Source of the DNA: Streptomyces harenosi
Lineage (GTDB): Bacteria; Actinomycetota; Actinomycetes; Streptomycetales; Streptomycetaceae
Direction: 5' to 3'
Length of the DNA: 36,919 nt
NCBI RefSeq assembly: GCF_011008945.1
Contig: NZ_WYCT01000032.1
Span: 1 to 36,919 of the forward strand
The notes beneath the pieces were generated by a model. The model searched no databases, was not told the origin of the DNA, and was given only the letters and a program-made list of their open reading frames with translations. Each line of letters begins with the position of its first letter. The first letter of the stretch is position 1. Shown piece by piece: positions 34,248 to 36,919 of this stretch. A program made the translations under genes and the position numbers.

Positions 34248-35306
34248 TCAGCACAGGCCCGCGGGCTTCGAGGCCCCGCAGGTGTTGCCTTCGAAGGTGT
34301 TGCCCTTGCCGGTGTCCGCGTTGACGAGATCGGCCGGGGAGTTGTTCGCCAGCGTGTTGCCGGTGATCCGGTTCCGCTCGCTGGTGGCGCCCACCATGCT
34401 CTTGGACAGGACGATGCCGCCCGACATGGAGAAGGCGCCGGCGTTGTCCCTGACCACGTTCTGCGTCACGAGGGAGTCCTCGACGCCGGTGATGACGATG
34501 CCCGACCCCTGGAGGGCGTCCAGGCGGGCGGTCTTCGGGCAGGACTTGTTGTTCTGCACGACGCGGTTGCCGTGCACGGCGAGGGCGCCGGCCCGCGGCT
34601 TGTTCTCGTCGCCGACGAGGAACATCCCGGCGCAGTTGCCGGCCACGTGGTTGTCCGCGACGGTGAGGTTGCGCAGGCGCCGGACGGTGAGCCCGATCCG
34701 GTTGTCCTCCAGCCGGTTGTCCGCGACCACCGCGCCCCGGCTGTCCGCGGCGCCCTGCTCGGCGCTGACGGTGTTGGCGAGGAACAGGCCCGCGTCGCCG
34801 TTGCCCTGAGCGGTGTTCTGGCGGAAGACGCCGCGCACCGACTGTTCCTGGGCGATGCCCCACACGCCGTTCTTCACCGCCGTCACGTTCCGGACGGTCA
34901 GCCGGTCCGTCGCGACGGCGTACACCCCGTGCCTGGTGAAGCCGGTGACGGTCAGGGAGGCGATGGTGACGTCCGCGACCGCGTGGTCCTTCGTGCCCTC
35001 CACACAGATCCCGTGGCCGGCCTCGGCGCAGGAGCCCGCGGTCTTCTCCGTGCCCGGCTTGATCACGGTGCTGCGGCCCGTGCCGCGCAGGGTCAGCCCG
35101 GGCGTGCTCACCTTGACGCTCTCGTGGTAGGTGCCCGCGGTCACGAGGACGGTGTCTCCCGGCGCGGCCGCGTCGACGGCCTTCTGGATCGATTCGCCGG
35201 GGGTCACCACGTGGGTCCGGTGGTCGGCGGCCTGCGGAGCGGCGCCGATGCCCACCCCGATGAGCGTGGCAGTGCACGCCAGGTACGTGATATGGCATTT
35301 GTTCAT
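34248..35306 (-). CDS. Secreted right-handed parallel beta-helix protein
   Basis: A 352-residue exported protein. Signal peptide about 1-28 (MNKCHITYLACTATLIGVGI then GAAPQAAD). The N-terminal HVVTPGESIQKAVDAAAPGDTVLVTAGTYHESV is the typical first coil of pectate-lyase/NosD-like beta-helices, followed by many coils of the type VRNVTAVKNGVWGI, VADNRLEDNRIGLTV and VTQNVVRDNAGAFS. Four or more Cys (for example SCAEAGHGIC, NCAG, SCPK, CGAS...LC) suggest disulfides. Substrate unknown; polysaccharide binding or lyase activity is usual for the fold. Start 35306 gives a clean signal peptide but lacks a good ribosome site; an ATG at 35354 is in frame. Possibly co-transcribed with the O-methyltransferase. 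Confidence 0.85.
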   Translation of the reverse strand: MNKCHITYLACTATLIGVGIGAAPQAADHRTHVVTPGESIQKAVDAAAPGDTVLVTAGTYHESVKVSTPGLTLRGTGRSTVIKPGTEKTAGSCAEAGHGICVEGTKDHAVADVTIASLTVTGFTRHGVYAVATDRLTVRNVTAVKNGVWGIAQEQSVRGVFRQNTAQGNGDAGLFLANTVSAEQGAADSRGAVVADNRLEDNRIGLTVRRLRNLTVADNHVAGNCAGMFLVGDENKPRAGALAVHGNRVVQNNKSCPKTARLDALQGSGIVITGVEDSLVTQNVVRDNAGAFSMSGGIVLSKSMVGATSERNRITGNTLANNSPADLVNADTGKGNTFEGNTCGASKPAGLC

Positions 35307-35466
35307 ATTGCGCACGGTATGATCGAGGTACCGCGAACCCGGCGAATGGTCCATCCGGTGGCGTGTCTCGCGCCGGGACCCCTTCCGCGCCCGTCCTCCC
35401 GGGCGCCGGTCACCGCGCAGTGCGTGCCGCGGGGCCGCCGATTACGCCCGGACGGCCGTGCCCGGC

Positions 35467-35498
35467 GCCCGCGGCGGCACTCCGCCCCCGCCGCGGGC
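35467..35498 (-). terminator. Hairpin downstream of the hydrolase gene
   Basis: An 11-base arm at 35467-35477 pairs perfectly with 35488-35498 around a 10-base loop, 13 bases past the hydrolase stop in the minus direction. It separates the hydrolase transcript from the beta-helix gene, whose promoter must lie between 35307 and about 35460. CGGTA/TACCG at 35315-35333 is a weak dyad there. Confidence 0.65.
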
Positions 35499-35510
35499 CG
35501 GGCGGCGCGG

Positions 35511-36884
35511 TCAGGGCCGGGCGTCCGCCGGACGGGCCAGGTCGTACGGCCGCGGGTAGGGCGCGGGCCGGTAGGCGGCATAGCGGGCGCCGCCCGCCGG
35601 GTCCGCTTGCCGGGCCCGGGCGTTGAGCGCGGCCGGTGAAGTGTCCCAGCGGCCGGTCTCCAGCCGGTGCTCCAGGGCGTGCAGGGCCGCGACCGTCTCC
35701 CCGGTGGTGAAGGTGCAGTGGCCGGGGGCGCGGACGTACGCCTGGCCGAGGAGCGGGCCGGCCCCGGCGGCGTCGGCGGCCCGCCGGTAGGCGCTCTCGG
35801 CGGCCACCGGGATCAGGGCGTCCCCCGTGGTGTGGATGGCCAGTTGGGGGTCGGTGAGCCTGCCGGTCAGGACGCTGGTGTGGCGCATCCACCGCAGGGC
35901 GGCGGGGTCGGCGGAGACGCGGGGAGCGCGGTTCAGGGCGGCGAGGTCCGCCCGGAGCGAGGCCCCCGCCTCCTTGTAGAGCTCGGTCACCTCCTTGTAC
36001 AGGGGTGACGCGTGGAGCAGGGCGGTGTAGTCGACGCCCGTGTTCCACGACGGGTTGCCGCCGGCCCGGCTCTCCGCCTCGTGCCGCCAGGCGAAGGCGG
36101 GGAGCTGCACCAGGCCCCGCACGGCCGCGTACTGGTTGGCCTGCCGGCCCGCCCGGTCGTCCGGGGCCGGTTCGCTCTGATCGGGACTGTTGTGGCCGGG
36201 GATGTGGTGCAGGGCGGCGGCGAGCGCGATGCGGGCGCGGCCCCGCGGGCTGCGCTGAGCCGCGTCCACCTCGGCGGTCAGCGCGCTCGCGGCGCTGCGC
36301 GCCGCCGCCTCGTCGGCGAAACCGGTCAGCGGCAGGCCCGAGTCCGGGGCCAGCAGGGTCCTGAGCGCGAACACGGGGTCGAGGGTGCTGTTCCAGTTGG
36401 CGACGCCGCCCTGCACCAGCCCGCACATGGCCAGCGAGCCGTCGAAGCGATCGGCGTGCCGTTCGGCGAGCACGGTCGTGACGAGTCCGCCGTAGGAGGT
36501 GCCCCAGGCCAGCGTCCGCCGGGCCGGGCCGAACCTGCCGGTGAACGTCTCCAGCGTCGCCAGTTGGTCGGGCACGGCCTCGGTGACGGCCCAGCCGGTC
36601 GTCGCGTAGGAGGAGCCGATCAGGGCGTACCCCTCCCGCAGCAGCGCGTCCCGGGTGCCCGGGTCCGGCGCGTTGCGGGCCGGGTTGGCCTGTCTGGCGG
36701 GGGTGTAGCCGTGGCTGTACAGCAGCACGGTCCCGTTCCACGCGGCGGGAACGTCCATCAGGTAGGCCGCGCCGGAGGGGAGCCGGCCTTCGAGGTGGGT
36801 GTCCCCGGCCGCGGCCTGCGCGGGCAGCGCGGTCGCGGCGCACAGGGACACGGTCGCGGTCAGCAGGGCGAGGCGGCGTTTCAA
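35511..36884 (-). CDS. Secreted alpha/beta hydrolase
   Basis: A 457-residue exported serine hydrolase. Signal peptide about 1-25 (MKRRLALLTATVSLCAATAL then PAQAAA). The nucleophile is Ser130 in WGTSYGG, the oxyanion region SHGY lies near 57-60, a probable acid is Asp in HTTGDALIPV, and the base is His in APGHCTFTTGE. A helical insert separates the two halves of the fold. Start is TTG at 36884, preceded by GGAAGGAA seven bases away. Related Streptomyces proteins are annotated as hydrolases, esterases or prolyl oligopeptidase-like enzymes; the substrate cannot be told. The gene is intact within 35 bases of the window edge. Confidence 0.88.
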   Translation of the reverse strand: MKRRLALLTATVSLCAATALPAQAAAGDTHLEGRLPSGAAYLMDVPAAWNGTVLLYSHGYTPARQANPARNAPDPGTRDALLREGYALIGSSYATTGWAVTEAVPDQLATLETFTGRFGPARRTLAWGTSYGGLVTTVLAERHADRFDGSLAMCGLVQGGVANWNSTLDPVFALRTLLAPDSGLPLTGFADEAAARSAASALTAEVDAAQRSPRGRARIALAAALHHIPGHNSPDQSEPAPDDRAGRQANQYAAVRGLVQLPAFAWRHEAESRAGGNPSWNTGVDYTALLHASPLYKEVTELYKEAGASLRADLAALNRAPRVSADPAALRWMRHTSVLTGRLTDPQLAIHTTGDALIPVAAESAYRRAADAAGAGPLLGQAYVRAPGHCTFTTGETVAALHALEHRLETGRWDTSPAALNARARQADPAGGARYAAYRPAPYPRPYDLARPADARP

Positions 36885-36902
36885 CGGGGGGTTCCTTCCG
36901 GG

Positions 36903-36917
36903 CTCTTATACACATCT
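36903..36917. other. Nextera/Tn5 mosaic-end adapter remnant at the contig edge
   Basis: CTCTTATACACATCT is identical to 15 bases of the Tn5 mosaic end used in tagmentation libraries (full end AGATGTGTATAAGAGACAG, here as reverse complement). It lies in the last 17 bases, has base composition unlike its surroundings, and is almost certainly untrimmed sequencing adapter rather than genomic DNA. Confidence 0.93.
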
Positions 36918-36919
36918 CA

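Noticed and set aside
33160-35298. 712-codon frame joining the beta-helix region and the O-methyltransferase
   Set aside because: Upstream of 34200 it is out of phase with the beta-helix gene, which has its own signal peptide, coils and stop at 34248. The methyltransferase has its own start and ribosome site.

Overview
The window looks like a contig from Streptomyces or a close relative. GC is very high, third codon positions are almost all G or C, and GTG and TTG starts are used. It holds a LuxR-type LAL regulator, a kdp operon, a sortase pair and a complete spore-pigment (whiE-type) polyketide set. No rRNA, tRNA, CRISPR array, insertion sequence or phage gene was seen. The last bases carry a Nextera-type transposon adapter, so the right edge is probably a true contig end. 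The left edge cuts through a modular polyketide synthase (PKS).

Region 1 (1-9853) is the edge of a modular polyketide cluster. A minus-strand type I PKS begins at 4001 with a loading AT-ACP, followed by KS-AT, and runs off the left end. It is divergent from a short-chain reductase (SDR). Next come a type II thioesterase and a large LAL activator, also divergent from each other. The loading AT closely resembles, from memory, the avermectin AveA1 loading domain that takes branched acyl starters. SDR and LAL neighbours also fit an avermectin/milbemycin-like or other macrolide cluster. A gene-poor, repeat-bearing stretch follows.

Region 2 (9854-23493) is mostly housekeeping and stress functions. 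It has an alanine-rich coiled-coil protein, and an MFS exporter divergent from an HxlR regulator across a clear double operator. Then comes the K+-uptake set: an unnamed 27-residue peptide, kdpF, kdpA, kdpB, kdpC, kdpE and kdpD, preceded by a paired direct repeat. An erythromycin-esterase-family gene is divergent from a two-headed MerR regulator over a perfect dyad. A small GNAT-fold protein ends the region.

Region 3 (24185-34200) is a spore-pigment locus: FAD hydroxylase, SchA/CurD-type protein, cupin, KS-alpha, chain length factor, ACP, aromatase/cyclase and TcmI-type cyclase. A perfect 19-bp terminator and a convergent O-methyltransferase follow. The hydroxylase is separated from the core by a secreted repeat protein and a class E/F-type sortase. 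All of these lie on the plus strand, whereas in the S. coelicolor whiE locus the hydroxylase is adjacent and divergent. The sortase pair, with its duplicated PRGGM(R/H)TGGGALAA motif, is the most unusual element in the window.

Region 4 (34248-36884) has two secreted proteins on the minus strand: a right-handed beta-helix protein and an alpha/beta hydrolase.
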